A stretch of 32,954 nt of DNA from Pelagophyceae sp. CCMP2097 (lineage: Eukaryota; Sar; Pelagophyceae). Position 1 is the first letter of the stretch. Each line of letters begins with the position of its first letter. The stretch lies in NCBI GenBank assembly GCA_026770575.1, contig MU657237.1, positions 11,416 to 44,369 on the forward strand. Reading direction: 5' to 3'. A model generated the notes under the pieces. That model did no database searches. It was not told the DNA's origin and saw only the letters and a program-made list of their open reading frames with translations. Positions 21,633 through 32,261 of this stretch are shown piece by piece. The position numbers and the translations under genes are program-made.

Positions 21633-23960
21633 CTATTCGTTCCTGGGGACGCGGTCCTGGAGCTCCTCGACGGCGGGGAGGACGAAGCCGCAGTCGGCCC
21701 AGGGCCCGCGCGCGCCCTGGCTGTCGCTCGAGCCGTAGCCGGGGAAGCAGTTGCAGACGCCCGTGAAGGTGTCGCAAAGGCCGCGGCCGGAGCACTCGTC
21801 GTGCTCCTTGGTGCCCTGCATGTACTCGGAGATGGAGAAGGTGAGCTCGTCGCTCGACTCGATGAGCGGCACGTCGCCCGTGGGCCGCAAAAACTCGACG
21901 TAGACGTCGCGGCCCGCCTCGGCGCAGGCCAGCTCGGTGCCGTTGTTGACGCCGACGACGTCGAGGGCGAGGCGCACGTCCTCGACGCCGTCGAGGGCCT
22001 CGAGCGCGGCCTCCAAGTCGGCGAGCGTCATCGTCCGCGGGTCCAGCGGTGGGGTGACGCCCTGGCGGAAGGTAAAGGTGACGGCGGTTGTTGTGGCGGC
22101 GTCGAGGTCGCAGTTGACGACCTGGACCTCGTTGTCCTGCCCCGCGGAGAGCGGGTCGTCGCCGGCGGGGCAGGCCATGCCGGAGCAATCGTGATTCGAC
22201 CAACCCTCATTGCAGTCGCAGCCGCGCGATAGGTCCCAGTCCCATGTAGAGGCGAGGTTGGGCGTCTCGCCGTAGGTCACGTCCGTGGAGACGCCGTCGA
22301 TGGTGGCGCGCCTCGCGAGGAGGCCCATGCTCAGGCACTCGCCGTGGCCGCTGCAGGGTATGTCCCCCGCGCACTTGAGGTACTGGCACGCCGCGCCTTC
22401 AAAGGAGAGGGCGCACTCGCACTCGCCCATTTCGCGGTTGCAGACGCCCACGTCGCTGCATTCCGTCAGCGTCTGGTGCGCCACGTTGGTCGCCGACGGC
22501 AGCTGGAACCAGCTCGGACCTTTTGCGCACGTCATGAGCGAGCAGTCGGCGCCCGAGTAGCCGGCCTGACAGGAACACCGCAGCGTCGCCGCGTCGCACT
22601 GGCCGAAGCCGCTGCAGGGCACCTCGCCGGGGCAGTCGCGGCCGGCCTGAAACGCCGGCGTGGGCCGGCCGCAGTCGCCGCGCGTGCCGTCGCCGCCGTA
22701 GCCGTCGGACGTCCTCCAGCAATCGGCGAGGCAGGCGGACGTTAAAGAGCACTCGCAGACTCCCGTCAAAGTATCGCAGACGCCGCGGTTCGAGCACGCG
22801 TCCGACTCCTTGGTCCCAGTCACGGAGCGCGCCACAGCGACGGCGGGAGTGCCGGACGTCAGCGTCAGCAACGAAGTGTCGACTTGCAGCAGCGACTGCT
22901 TGCCAAAGTTGTTGACGAACGTCACCGTCGCCGTCGTCGTCCCCGCGGCGGAGCACCACTGCGTCGCCGGCGCGCTCAGCGTCACCGTCGCCGCCGTCCG
23001 GGACTTGATCTTCGTCAGCGTCCGCAGGCCCGAGATGGCCGCCGCGACGGCGGCCGCCGACGCCGAGAACGGCAGCGCCTCGGTGAACGCGCCCCCGAAG
23101 CCAATCACCGCCGTGCCGCCGTTGGCCTTACACTTGAGCGTCTGCTTCTCCGCGACCTGGCCCGTCGTGAGCGGGTCGTCGCCCTTTTGGCAGAGGCGCA
23201 GCGAGCAGTCGTGGCCGCCGAAGCCGGCGTCGCAGGCGCAGCCAAAGACCATTTCCGCGTCCCAGTTCGCCTCGTAGGAAAAGACGGTGCCGACGCCCGG
23301 GTCCTTCGTCGTCGCGTGGTGCGCCATGGAGACGCAGCGGCCCTGGCCGCTGCAGGCGAGGTCGCAGGACCGCCGCTCGCACGCCGCGCCCTCGAAGCCC
23401 ACGTCGCACTCGCACGTGCCCTTGACGCGGTCGCAGAGGCCGCGCCGCGCGCACTCCGCCGCGTTGTGCCCGACGTCCTAGGCGCGGGGCGTCGACGAGG
23501 CGCCCTTCTCGCCCGCTCTCGTATGGTTGCGCACCGTCACCAAAATGTCGTCGGGCGCGTCGGCCCAGGCGGGGCCGTAGGGGCACGTTCGCAGCGAGCA
23601 GTCGGCGCCGATGAAGCCTTCGTAGCACTTGCACCTACGCGCCGACGGTCGCCTTTTCAAGTCGCCCTCGATGATCGCGGCGACGGCCTCCGAGCCATTT
23701 CGTCGGCTCGAAGACGACCGACGGCACGGAGTGGGTTTGCGAGTCCCTCGCTCCAGTCCACCATCATGAGACGAACCGCGGGATCGACCCCGCGGCTCGG
23801 GGGAAGACGCCGCGGAAACTGACCGTCGGTCGCCAGAGTCGCACCAGCCGTTCGCGGAGCAGAGGTTCGGGCACGGCATCGTCAGCAAGAAGGCTAGGTC
23901 CTGGGGCTGCACATTCCGGACCACGCCCAGGGAGACGAGGACGACGAGCCGCATTGTCAT
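21633..23960 (-). CDS. Secreted EGF/tenascin-like cysteine-rich repeat protein
   Basis: Exons 23960-23824, 23634-23535 and 23477-21633 (introns 189 and 57 nt, phases 2 and 0) give 693 residues. The start MTMRLVVLVSLGVV is a probable signal peptide. Cys-rich modules repeat through the protein: CPNLCSANGWCDSG, CKCYEGFIGADCS, CARRGLCDRVKGTCECDVGFEG, CSGQGRC, CSNRGVCDTLTGVCECS, CSGFGQCD, CNREMGECECALSFEGAACQ, CSGRGLCDTFTGVCNCFPGYG. They alternate with beta-rich segments beginning C.KGDDPLTTGQ or C.AGDDPLSAGQ, a block I associate with heterokont extracellular EGF proteins. No clear transmembrane segment is seen; the C-terminus (VEELQDRVPRNE) is hydrophilic, so it is either secreted or continued by an undetected exon. 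It is probably an extracellular or cell-surface adhesion-type protein. Confidence 0.88.
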
Positions 23961-24328
23961 CGGGCCTCCGTCCAGCGGAACGTTATCTCCAAAACGAAGG
24001 CAAGTTCAAAAACAGGGTTTCCTGAAGGTCCCTTCTTTGAATCGATACGTCGGTCTCTGGTGCCAGCAGCCGCGGTAATTCCAGCTCCAATAGCGTATAT
24101 TAATGGCCGCGTGGGTCTCAGCCCGCGAAGGACCCCAGCCCCGAGACTAGACCCTCTACGAACCTCGCGATCTGTGGCCTTGCGAACAAGGGACCTCGAA
24201 AGTGCTTTTCGGTTGGGGCTTACGAGCCCGCCGCCGCGGCTCCGTAGGCGCCTCGGAAGGTAGGATGTTGTGTTTTTAGAGATGCGAGAGGGCGTTCGAG
24301 ATATGAAACCCCTTCGGGCCCCAGAAGC
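23961..24328. other. Spacer carrying an 18S rRNA fragment
   Basis: The 368-bp spacer lies upstream of the EGF-repeat gene and downstream of the alpha-kinase stop. Apart from the 18S-like segment at 24056-24103 I see no gene. The flanks do not continue 18S sequence. Confidence 0.7.
24056..24103 (+). pseudogene. 48-bp fragment of 18S rRNA (530-loop region)
   Basis: The bases from TCTGGTGCCAGC through GTAATTCCAGCTCC to GCGTATATTAA match the universally conserved eukaryotic 18S rRNA core next to V4. In real 18S an AGTTGTTGCAG stretch follows TATATTAA; here the sequence departs at once, and the upstream side departs just before TCTGG. It is therefore a fragment and cannot be functional rRNA. Confidence 0.85.
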
Positions 24329-26641
24329 CTAGGGTGGGAGGAGGCCTCCGGGTTCCCGGCCGAGGCCGAGCCTGCGGCAGAGCGCGTTGCACTCGTGCGT
24401 CTCGAAGAAGCGCCGGATGCCGTCCTCCCCTTTGTCCGTGGCCCCGTTCTTTCTCTTGCCCAACCGCGTGAGGATGACGGGGTCCGTGAGCAGGAAACCG
24501 TCGACGGCGTTCCACGTGCCTTGGATGTCACAAAGCAGCGTGCGGCCTTGGCTCCGTGAGAAGGAGAAGTGGCTTAGCGCCTGCGGCACGTCGAGCGGCG
24601 TCGGGCCAGAGGGCGCCGGAGCAGCGTCGTCGTCGTCGTCGTCGTCGTCTTCCGAGCCCTCCTCGATGGTGGTCGTGTTGAGGAGCGACGCGGCGGCCGC
24701 TCTGGCGGCTCGCTGCTGCTGTCCGCGGTCCGCGGCCGTTTCGTTTAGCACGCCGCCTGCGTTGTTGTTCCACTTAATGAAGCGGCCGACGAGCTCGGGT
24801 TCGACGAGGAAGGAGACACGGCCCCCGTAGTTGGCGTCGACTACGGTGTACACAAAGGGCTGGACGAAGGCGACGAAGAAGTCGTCGCAGACCTGGTTGC
24901 CGCCCGCCACGCGACGGTTGAAGAGGCGTGCCATCTCGTCGGCCTCGCTCGCCATGCGGCAAAATGTGACGTGGAAAGCGTCGTCGAACTGGAGCTCTAC
25001 GTGCTTCGACATCTTCGCGACGAGCGTTGGCCCGACGGGCCGCGATCCACCATACGTGTCGTCGCCGAAGACCTCGGTGGCGTGAAACGCAAAGCGCTCG
25101 GCGCCCTTGGCGAAGAACCTCTTGGCGTGCGCGATGCCCGTCGCGGCGCACCGGCCGTCGACGAAGAGGGCCTTGGGCACGAGCCCCTTGCGCCCGGCGT
25201 CCCAGCCGGTCTTAAACCTTAAACGGCCGTCGCGGTAAATGTCCCACTCATCGACGTCGAGCGCGAGACGCGCGAGGGCCTTGCGGCCCTCCTCGGCGGT
25301 CTGCTCGCGCACTTCGCGCTCCGTCTTACTCACGCCGCAGCAGTCGGTCCGCATCGACGTGAGCGACGACGTGAGCGTCGAGAAAGCCGTTCGGAGGCCC
25401 TCGGCCGAGAGGCCCAGCTTCTGAAACGAGTGGCGCGGGAGCGCCTCGGCCATGGCACGGAGCACACGATAGTTCTCGTCGGGTTTGCCGAACGCGATCA
25501 TGTTGACGAAGACGCGGTCCCTGCCGAAGAGGTCACCGAGGAGCTGGACTTTACGGACGCAGTCCATCTCCACCGACTTCTTCAGCCGCGCGCGGCACCG
25601 CCGCGACCCCAGGCAGTCCTGGAGCGGCGGCCGGCCGTCGCGGCGCGTCCGATACGTCTGCCAGAATTCTGGCAAGTCTACTGCCGGCTGCCAGACTTGG
25701 ACGCCGTGGTCCAAGCAGGGCAGCGTGCCGTGGTCCGACCTGCGATGTGGGACCTGGCATCGCACGATGCGGGGGGCATCCTGCGTCGAACCGGGAGCGC
25801 CTCGCAGGCTCGCCCGCGGCGACGCCGGGTCCTACGGTTCGCCGTCGGAGAGGAAGACGAGGAAGAGCTGCTTGGCCGTCCGCGAGGCCTGCTCCGCAAA
25901 CTGCTGCAGCACCACGTCCAGCGTCGGCAGATAATTGCCGTGCGACTGCGCGCGGCTCGACCCGCGGCCGCGGAGTTCATCGGCCAGGTGGGCGTCGAGC
26001 TCCTACCCAGCTCCAAAGTCCAAAGGACTCCTCGCCCCGGACAACGATGTGAGACGCCGCCAGTACGTTTCATCCCAGACGACGGGGGACGCCGCCGGTA
26101 CCTTGTTTTGGAAGATGACGCGCGCCTCGTCGGCCATCTCGATGAGCGTCACCGAGACGTGGCCCAGGTGCGCGCCGCCGGCGCGCAACTGGGCCTCGAC
26201 GAAGTCGCAGGCGAGGCAGTCGTACACCGCGGCGGTCCTCGTCTCGTAGCCCGGCACGTCGGCCTTGCGCATCGACCCCGAGTGGTCGACGACGAGCACG
26301 ACGTGCGCGCCCGTGTCGCAGCGGCCCGCGTCGTCGAGCGCCGCCTCGTCGACGGCCGCCTCGCCAACGCCCCCGCAGTCGAGGCGCCAGCTCGTAATCT
26401 CGTGCCTCATAGTCTCGTCGGTGATGTAGACGACGCCCTTGTGCGTGAAGCGCCACCGCGCGTCGCCGGCGCGGCCCGGGTTGGCGCGCTCCGCGCGGCC
26501 GTACTTGATCGCCTCCTGGAGCTCGCGCCGCGAGATGCCGCGCTGGCCGCGGCGCTCGCGGCCGTGCGCGTGCGACAGGAGCGTGACGTCCGACGTGCGC
26601 AGGCCCGCCATCATGTCCGCAATCTCATCGTACGACGCCAT
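24329..26641 (-). CDS. vwkA: VwkA-type protein: von Willebrand A domain plus alpha-kinase
   Basis: Exons 26641-26102, 26002-25836 and 25739-24329 sum to 2118 nt, giving 705 residues (introns 99 and 96 nt, phases 0 and 2). The vWA domain occupies the N-terminal third. Its MIDAS metal site is DHSGSM at residues 119-124; the third exon completes LSDGEPSDHG near 231-240, a family signature. The C-terminal alpha-kinase domain is atypical of eukaryotic kinases: VAFVQPFVYTV, FLVEPELVGRFIKWNNNAGG, LCDIQGTWN (D near 640), LTDPVIL, GATDKGEDGI and the zinc site FETHECNALC (H near 684, Cys near 686 and 690). It presumably phosphorylates Ser/Thr in a coiled-coil or helical substrate, as Dictyostelium VWKA does; the substrate is unknown. 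Oddity: a run of eight Asp residues inside the kinase domain before the VPQALSHFSFSRS strand. The start ATG at 26641 (MASYDEIADMMAGL) is chosen because it opens the first exon. Confidence 0.88.
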
Positions 26642-27115
26642 CGGGATCGAGCCGCCTCGACTATATCTCGGCCCCAGGGTCTCTAGTCACTAGTATCGAT
26701 TGCCAAACACAGCAGGGCTGCGCCGTCCTCGCGAGCGGGTCCAGTCGACGCGATGGTGAGCACCCGCAAGCGAGGTCGGGTTCACCCAGGGTGTGTTTGT
26801 GTCACGGCGGTGATGTGTCGGACACATTCTCGCAAATCCCGAAATATCCCGAACAATTATTCCTTCGAAAGCTCTCCCAAGTCACTCTTCTAACGATGAC
26901 CTTGGTCCTGTTCAATCCTGGGACGAGCCGGACACCGGCCTGAGACCATGGGCAACCCCAGGGTGGATCTTAAGCAAGCAACCCAGCGTACGAAACTCGC
27001 GATGCATGGGACGAGCCGCCCTCCCCGAGCAGCGTCCTCGGTCCTCCAGCACTCGGAGGAGAAGATGGGAGAGGAGCGGCAGAGTTCGATTTAGACCTGT
27101 CCAGGTGTGGCGGTT
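26642..27115. other. Intergenic spacer upstream of the vWA/alpha-kinase gene
   Basis: Of 474 bp, the part from about 26690 to 26900 is less GC-rich than the genes and includes CGAAATATCCCGAACAATTA. No gene or repeat was recognised; it probably holds the kinase promoter and the 3' end of the coiled-coil gene. Confidence 0.6.
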
Positions 27116-28939
27116 CTAGAACCAGAGCTCCTTCGGGCTCCCGTCGTCGTCGAGCGAGTGCATGATGGTGCCGGCCTGGAAGAGGCCGTGCATGACGCGG
27201 AACCAGTGCGGCGTCGCGGCCTCGGCCCAGGTCGGTTTGAGCTGGCGCAGCACGTGCTTCGTCGACACGGGGAGCATGCCCTGCGACCGCAGCAGCAGCA
27301 CGACGTCGTGCTCCATCTTCTCCGCGCGCCGCTCCCCCTCGTCGACGCCGGCGTCGCCCGAGACCTCCGGCGGGCCTGCGGCGGCGCCTCGGGCCGCGGC
27401 GCGCCGGGACACCTTCGGCGGCCTCGCGCGAGCTTTCGGAGCTCTCGGTGCACGCACCGAGGGCGTACGTCTTGTGGAAGCTGGTTTTGAGCGCGGCGTC
27501 GAAGTAGAGGCCCGTGCTCGCGTCGGCGGCGCGGTCGAGGAAGGCGCGGACAGGGTCGACGTCCGCGGCGGCGTCCGACTCAGCCCTGGCCTGCCGCACC
27601 GTGCGCTCCAGCGCGCGCGCCTCGTCCGCCTCGCGTGCGCGGCGCGCGACGTCCTCCGCCTGCCGCGCCGCCGCCGCCTCGCGCGCGAGGCGGAGCGCCC
27701 GCGCGCGCGCCGCGGCGGTCTCCGCCTCGGCGCCTCGCCGCGCCTCGCGCTCGGCGATGCCGCGCGCCGAGAGCTGGCCCGCGGCCTCTTCCTCCTGCCT
27801 CCGCCGCGCCTCGAGGAGGTCCGCCAGGTCTTCGTCCTGCCGCACCACCTCGTCGAGGAGGGCGCGGGCGCCCTCTTGGTGCGCGCGCTTGTTCGACTGG
27901 AGGGCGTGGAGCTGGCGCCGCTGGAAGTCGTGAATCTCCTGGTCCATCGAGTGCTCGTGCCGACGCACCATCTTGCGAAAGTGGTACCGGTCCAAGTGCA
28001 CGCGCCATGCCCGCCACCTACGGGACGAACGCGCGTCGAGGTTTCGACCGTCCTCGGCTGCCCGAGCCGCACCACGCCGCGATGATGTTGGCGTGCTTGT
28101 CCTCGCGGCGCTTCGTGGCCACGGACTCGCCGTCCCAGGGCTTGAAGTAGTTGCGGCGCACGCTGCCGTCTTCGCGGTTCCAGGGCAGCAGCGAGACAAG
28201 GGACCGCGACCGCGTCTTGGGCGCCGGCTCCGGGGCGCGGCGCTGCGGCAGCTCCGGCTGGGACCGCCGCCCGCGGCCCGCGCCGCCGCCGCCGCCGCCG
28301 TCGCCGCCAGCGCCGGCCGTGCTTGGCTTGAGCGGCAGCACTTCGCGCGCGGCGCGGCGCGCGGGGCCGGCCCGCGTCCCCGTCGCCGACCCGGGCTTCT
28401 GCGGCGACGGCGACGCCGAGCCCTGCCTCCGCGCCGGCGAGGCCTTCTTCTTCTTCGGCTTGTCGGAGCCGCGCCCGTCGGGGCTGCGCCGTGGCCGGCC
28501 GCCGAGCGCATCGCCGAGGCCCGCGCCGAGGCCCGCGAGGTCGGGCAGCTCGAGCGCGCCGCCGTCGGGCCGGCCGCGCGCCGGCAACAGCAGCTCCGCC
28601 GCCAGGCTCCCCAGCGGCTCCGCCGCCAGGCTCCCCAGCGGCTCCAGCGTCAGGCGCGGCGTCAGCCCCGCGCACTCGGCCGGCGGCCGCGCGCGCGCCT
28701 GCTCCTCTGCGCCTGCGCGGACCGAGACGTCCGAAAAGGCCCGGACACCCCAAGCGGCGGCGGGGCGGCCGACGCCACGGCGGCGGGGGCGGCGGCCGCC
28801 GCACTCTGCAGTCGCGGGGTGCGGAGGGACCGCAGTCGCGCGGCACTGAGGGACGCCGGCGCGGGCTCAACGTATACGACCGTTTCTCGCCCAAGCGGCT
28901 CTTCCGCGGCGCGACTTCGGCGAGCTGCCTCGGCCCCAT
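27116..28939 (-). CDS. Coiled-coil protein with disordered basic N-terminus, unrecognised family
   Basis: Exons 28073 (extending to at least 28587), 28017-27413 and 27375-27116 join with 55-nt and 37-nt GT-AG introns in phase. From 28587 down they give 460 codons. The frame stays open upstream without an ATG. A likely N-terminal exon starts at the ATG at 28939 (MGPRQLAEVAPRKSRLGEKR), with an unresolved join. Order: basic Pro/Arg-rich, probably disordered N-terminus with a 12-residue repeat near 28610-28650; KPKKKKASPARR, a probable nuclear localisation signal; then NIIAAWWRAWRVHLDRYHF formed by splicing; then a long Ala/Arg/Glu coiled coil (residues about 185-330); then a compact C-terminus (HDVVLLLRSQGMLPVSTKHVLRQLKP...GTIMHSLDDDGSPKELWF) that looks like a winged helix. 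The role is unknown. Confidence 0.7.
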   Translation of the reverse strand: MGPRQLAEVAPRKSRLGEKRSYTLSPRRRPSVPRDCGPSAPRDCRVRRPPPPPPWRRPPRRRLGCPGLFGRLGPRRRRGAGARAAAGRVRGADAAPDAGAAGEPGGGAAGEPGGGAAVAGARPARRRRARAARPRGPRRGPRRCARRPATAQPRRARLRQAEEEEGLAGAEAGLGVAVAAEARVGDGDAGRPRAPRRARSAAAQAKHGRRWRRRRRRRRRGPRAAVPAGAAAAPRPGAGAQDAVAVPCLAAALEPRRRQRAPQLLQALGRRVRGHEAPRGQARQHHRGVVRLGQPRTVETSTRVRPVGGGHGACTWTGTTFARWCVGTSTRWTRRFTTSSGASSTPSSRTSARTKRAPAPSSTRWCGRTKTWRTSSRRGGGRRKRPRASSRRAASPSARRGEAPRRRPPRRARGRSASRARRRRRGRRRTSRAAHARRTRRARWSARCGRPGLSRTPPRTSTLSAPSSTAPPTRARASTSTPRSKPASTRRTPSVRAPRAPKARARPPKVSRRAAARGAAAGPPEVSGDAGVDEGERRAEKMEHDVVLLLRSQGMLPVSTKHVLRQLKPTWAEAATPHWFRVMHGLFQAGTIMHSLDDDGSPKELWF

Positions 28940-29419
28940 GCCTGCCCGTAAGGCGGCGCGGCCGCGGCGTCGTCCCTCGCGAGGCACCGGCCCTGGCTTT
29001 GCGCCTTGGCACCAGCGGGCTCCAGGTCGCCGAGATTCTATCTTACGGGTCCATGGGCCGCCCACGGTCGGACAGAGGTCTTTGGTTCCTAGCCACGCCG
29101 CGCAGGCCGGTTCGGAGCCGCCCCGGAGCGAGAGCTCTCGAGAGCCGGGAGCGGTCTCAGCAGCGCGCTCTCCAAGTTGAGCTTAGAATTTGGAAATTTT
29201 TAACAGCGCCAACAATTCGAAAATAATTCTTGCACTCTCGACATGCAAAACTGACGTTTTCGGCGAAAATGTGCCATCGGCTTCGAATCGTTTGATCGAC
29301 GGAGGCAAGGTGCGACCCTTGGACTCTTCCGCGTGCGCGGCGGCCCTCGGCCTCTGGAGGCGCGCGTCGATCCGTCCGAGGCCGCGCCTTAACGCGCCCG
29401 CGTGCCGCGCCGGTCGACG
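28940..29419. other. Spacer with AT-rich core
   Basis: About 480 bp; positions 29160-29300 are AT-rich (GAATTTGGAAATTTTTAAC, AATTCGAAAATAATTC). No gene is recognised; a promoter for either neighbour is possible. Confidence 0.5.
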
Positions 29420-30113
29420 ATGGCGGCGCTGGGCGGCATGCTGGCGATGAAGAGCGTGGCGCGCTGCACGCGCGGCGGGCTGTGCGGGTGGGACGGGAGG
29501 AGCCTCCCGAAGCGAAACGGCCTCGCAGAGCGCGGCGGCCTCCCCGCGGCCAAGCAAGACGAGGACGGCGGCGACGGTGGCTGCGGCGCGCCCGCGTGGC
29601 TGCGGAGCGCGGCCGGCCCGGCGTCCGGCGGCGCCGAGGCCGGCGCGGCCGCGAGTCTGCGGTGCCGCACCGCGGCCGCGCTCGGCCCCGCGCGGCCCCT
29701 GGGCCGCCGGACGCCCGGAGCGGCGGCCCCAGAGGACCGCCCCATCGCGCCGTCGATCGCGACGTGCACGCGCCTCGAGCGGCAGCCGCGCGCGCGCGCG
29801 GCGCCGCGCGGCGCGCGCCCGCACGTCGAGCCCCCCCCGTCCCGCGTCGGGACCGAGGCCGCCGTGCAGCAGCCGCCGCGCCGCCGGACGCCACCGGACG
29901 GCGATGCCCGGGTCTCGTTCGACGAGCGTGCGTCGTGAGTCACGCGACGAACCGAGGGCGCCACGACGAACCGAGGCACCACGAGAGCGGCTCGAATTGG
30001 ACATGCGGACACCCACGCACGCTGGACCCGTCGCGCCTCGCAACGCAGGCGACGCGCCGGTGGATGCGCCGCTGTGGGAGATCGAGGAGGCCGGCACCTT
30101 CGCCAGCGTGTAG
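29420..30113 (+). CDS. Possible hypothetical gene, weak evidence
   Basis: An ATG at 29420 opens a high-GC3 frame (MAALGGMLAMKSVARCTRGG) that stays open to 29938. A second frame, ending at 30113, carries LELDMRTPTHAGPVAPRN and PLWEIEEAGTFASV, which look coding. A splice from about 29935 to 29960 would join them, but the only phase-compatible intron I find (GTGAGTCACG...CCGAG) is 22 nt, which is implausibly short. The opposite strand is also open. No domain is recognised. Confidence 0.3.
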
Positions 30114-31385
30114 CCCGCGCGGCCGCGCCGCGCGGGGCCCGGGCTGCACGGAATCGGTGCCGTGCGGCGGCGTCCGCGCCGCGCCCTCGGCGACACAGGC
30201 CAGCGATTTGGCGCGATGCAGTGGCCGCGCGCCTCGGGCGCTCCCTCAGTGGATCTCGGTCCATCTCGGCGGCGCGGCTTTCTCCGAGCCCGTTAAATAT
30301 ATGTCTACCCCTAGACGGGCGAGCTCCGGACGCGTCGCGTGCGGCGTCGGTGGCGCGCTGCCGGAGACGCCCGCCGCAGCGTGTGAGCGAGACGGCGTCG
30401 TGGTCGCACGTTTGCGTCGAGGTCGGCGGCAGGGCCGCACACCGCGCGTCCGTCGTCCGCGCAGCGCCGGACAGCGCGGAGCACCGCGCGGGGAGTTGGA
30501 AGGGCACTTGCGGCTCCAGAGCGCCGACGGGGCGGAGAAGGCGACGGCCCTGCACGTGGGCCTGACCATGTTCGCCCAGGCGAAGGACGGGTCCGTGCCA
30601 AGGTGCGGCGCTGCGGTTCGTGAAGACTTTGTGGCGTCCCTCCCGGACGCGATCGCGACGTCGCCGGGCCGCGCAACGCGCGACCGCCGCGGCCGGCTGC
30701 CTCCGAAGTTGGAACCCACCTCTCCCCAGCGCACCTGGCGCGTAGAACACGATCGCCTCGAGCCGACGGAGTCTGTGGGCGCGAAGACCGTGCGGCGCCT
30801 GGGCCAGAAGCAGCGCTTGGGGCACACCGCGGCGGCTCCGCGCGCGCGCGCGACACCGCTGCCAGGCGCGGCCCCGGCCCACGCACCGCTTCGCGCGCGT
30901 CTGGGAGTGGTGCGTTGCACAACGCGCCTACAGCCGCGGAAAGGTCCGCCGGACGCGCTTCGACTCAAGTTCGAGCGCGAGCCTTTGTTGACGCCACGCA
31001 CGATCGAAGTACGACGGACGTCCTAGCAGCATCCCGCTTCGAACTTGTGCAGAACGCGCGCCCAGGCACATGGCCTCGGCCACGGCCGCTCGCAAACTGT
31101 GAGCGCGTCGCGTGCAAGGCCCTTGCAGAGCGTGGGATCCCGCGCCGGAACGCGACTCATTCGAATGGTGCGCGTCCACGCGAGGGATCCGAGCGGGCCC
31201 TCGCAGGTTGACGGGCGATGGTCCGCTGCGATGGTCGGAAGCAGAGCTGTAGCAACCCACGATCCGAACAATTTCAAAAATCCCCCACACGCTCCTGTGA
31301 GGCGTCGCCACGGTCTGGGCTTTCGGATGGCGATAGTCGACACGCTTTAAGGCAGCATCTGCCGAAAGTCCCGGCGCGCCTGGGG
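30114..31385. other. Spacer without a convincing gene
   Basis: Several frames are open on both strands for more than 250 codons, as expected by chance at this GC content. The plus frame from about 30480 to 31026 (LEGHLRLQSADG, SLPDAIATS) is the best candidate but has no domain. The last 350 bases are less GC-rich and have no clear frame. Confidence 0.5.
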
Positions 31386-32188
31386 CTAGGCCCCTCCTTC
31401 GCTCGGTGTCGCTCCTTGGGTGGCTTCCGTCTCGGCGGCTTCCGTCAACAGCGGGCGCTCGACGACGAGGAGCGCGGGCCGTCGTTGTTCGTCGTCGCGA
31501 TTCGAGGCGACTGCAGCGAGCACGTCCTCAAAGGCCCGCGGCGGGGGGCCCGCGAGGTCGGTGCCGAAGATGAAGCGGAAGGGCCGCGGCCGCCCGATAC
31601 CGCCGCCAAGGAGCTGCCACGTTGGCATCACCATCTGCTGGCGCACCGCCGACGTGGCGCGGAGAACATCACCCGGGCGCAGGCCGGCGGCGCGGGCGTT
31701 TGAGCCGTCGAGCGTCTCCGCCACGACGACTTCACCGTCGGCGTCCTCGAGGACGAGGCCGCAGGGCATCGGCACGTCGAAACGGACGAGCTCGGAGGCG
31801 CCTTCGAGCCGCGGCGCGAACTCGCACGCCACGTCGTCGACGCTCCAGTCGGGCTTGGACATAGGGAGCGTTATGGACAGGACGCGCGGCCGGCCCGGCG
31901 CCGCCGCCGCCGCCGGCGCCCGCGCGGCCGACGCCGACGCCAGCTCCGCCTCGCCCTCGGCGATCCTAGGGAGTCGCCATCGGCGGGCGCGCGCGCGGAG
32001 CCGGCCTCGGCCTGCGTCGCATCGAGTCCGTGCATCGGGGCTCACTCGCGTCGCAGCCGCGTGGCCTCTTCGAGCAACGTCTCCGCGTCGGCCGCCCATG
32101 CGATGACGCGCGAGGGCCGCGCGCGCGGCGAAAGCAGGAGGCCGCGAACCACGGCCGCGTGGACGAGCGCCAGACGGAGCCACGACAT
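31386..32188 (-). CDS. PDZ-like protein with N-terminal targeting sequence, algal type
   Basis: Exons 32188-32046 and 31965-31386 (80-nt intron GTGAGC...CTAG, phase 2, restoring LEEATRLRRE-IAEGEAELAS) give 240 residues. The start MSWLRLALVHAAVVRGLLL is a probable signal peptide; whether it continues as a plastid targeting sequence is unclear because no FAP-type motif follows. The core has a PDZ-like pattern: DVPMPCGLVLEDADGEVVVAETLDGSNARAAGLRPGDVL, in which G-L and R-PGDVL are typical, then AFEDVLAAVASNRDD and a final LLVVER strand. Similar small PDZ proteins occur in stramenopile and other algal genomes; their ligand is unknown to me. The TTTAGCGA motif lies about 65 bp upstream, at 32254-32261. 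Confidence 0.85.
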
Positions 32189-32253
32189 AAGCGGCAGGGC
32201 GTTCGAAGTCCTTGCCGACGAGAGCCCGATCCCCATTCAATCACCAAATTCCA

Positions 32254-32261
32254 TTTAGCGA
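32254..32261 (+). repeat. Single TTTAGCGA motif upstream of the PDZ gene
   Basis: The 8-mer that forms the left arm of the inverted repeats at 19401 and 32738 occurs once here, unpaired, in AT-rich sequence about 65 bp upstream of the ATG at 32188. Confidence 0.7.

Noticed and set aside
20500..22203. 567-residue minus-strand ORF
   Set aside because: It runs antisense to the Kelch exons and then in a wrong frame of the EGF gene; arginine-rich with no domain.
24104..24240. Possible continuation of the rRNA fragment
   Set aside because: The next bases do not match the 18S sequence that should follow TATATTAA, and no other rRNA core was recognised.
24629..24650. Trinucleotide repeat (GTC) inside the alpha-kinase gene taken as a separate repeat element
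   Set aside because: It simply encodes the Asp run of the kinase gene; it is reported within that gene.
29183..30882. Minus-strand ORFs of 337 and 497 residues
   Set aside because: They overlap one another and the plus-strand candidate, and are rich in Arg, Ala and Pro with no motif; they are best explained by absence of stops in GC-rich DNA.
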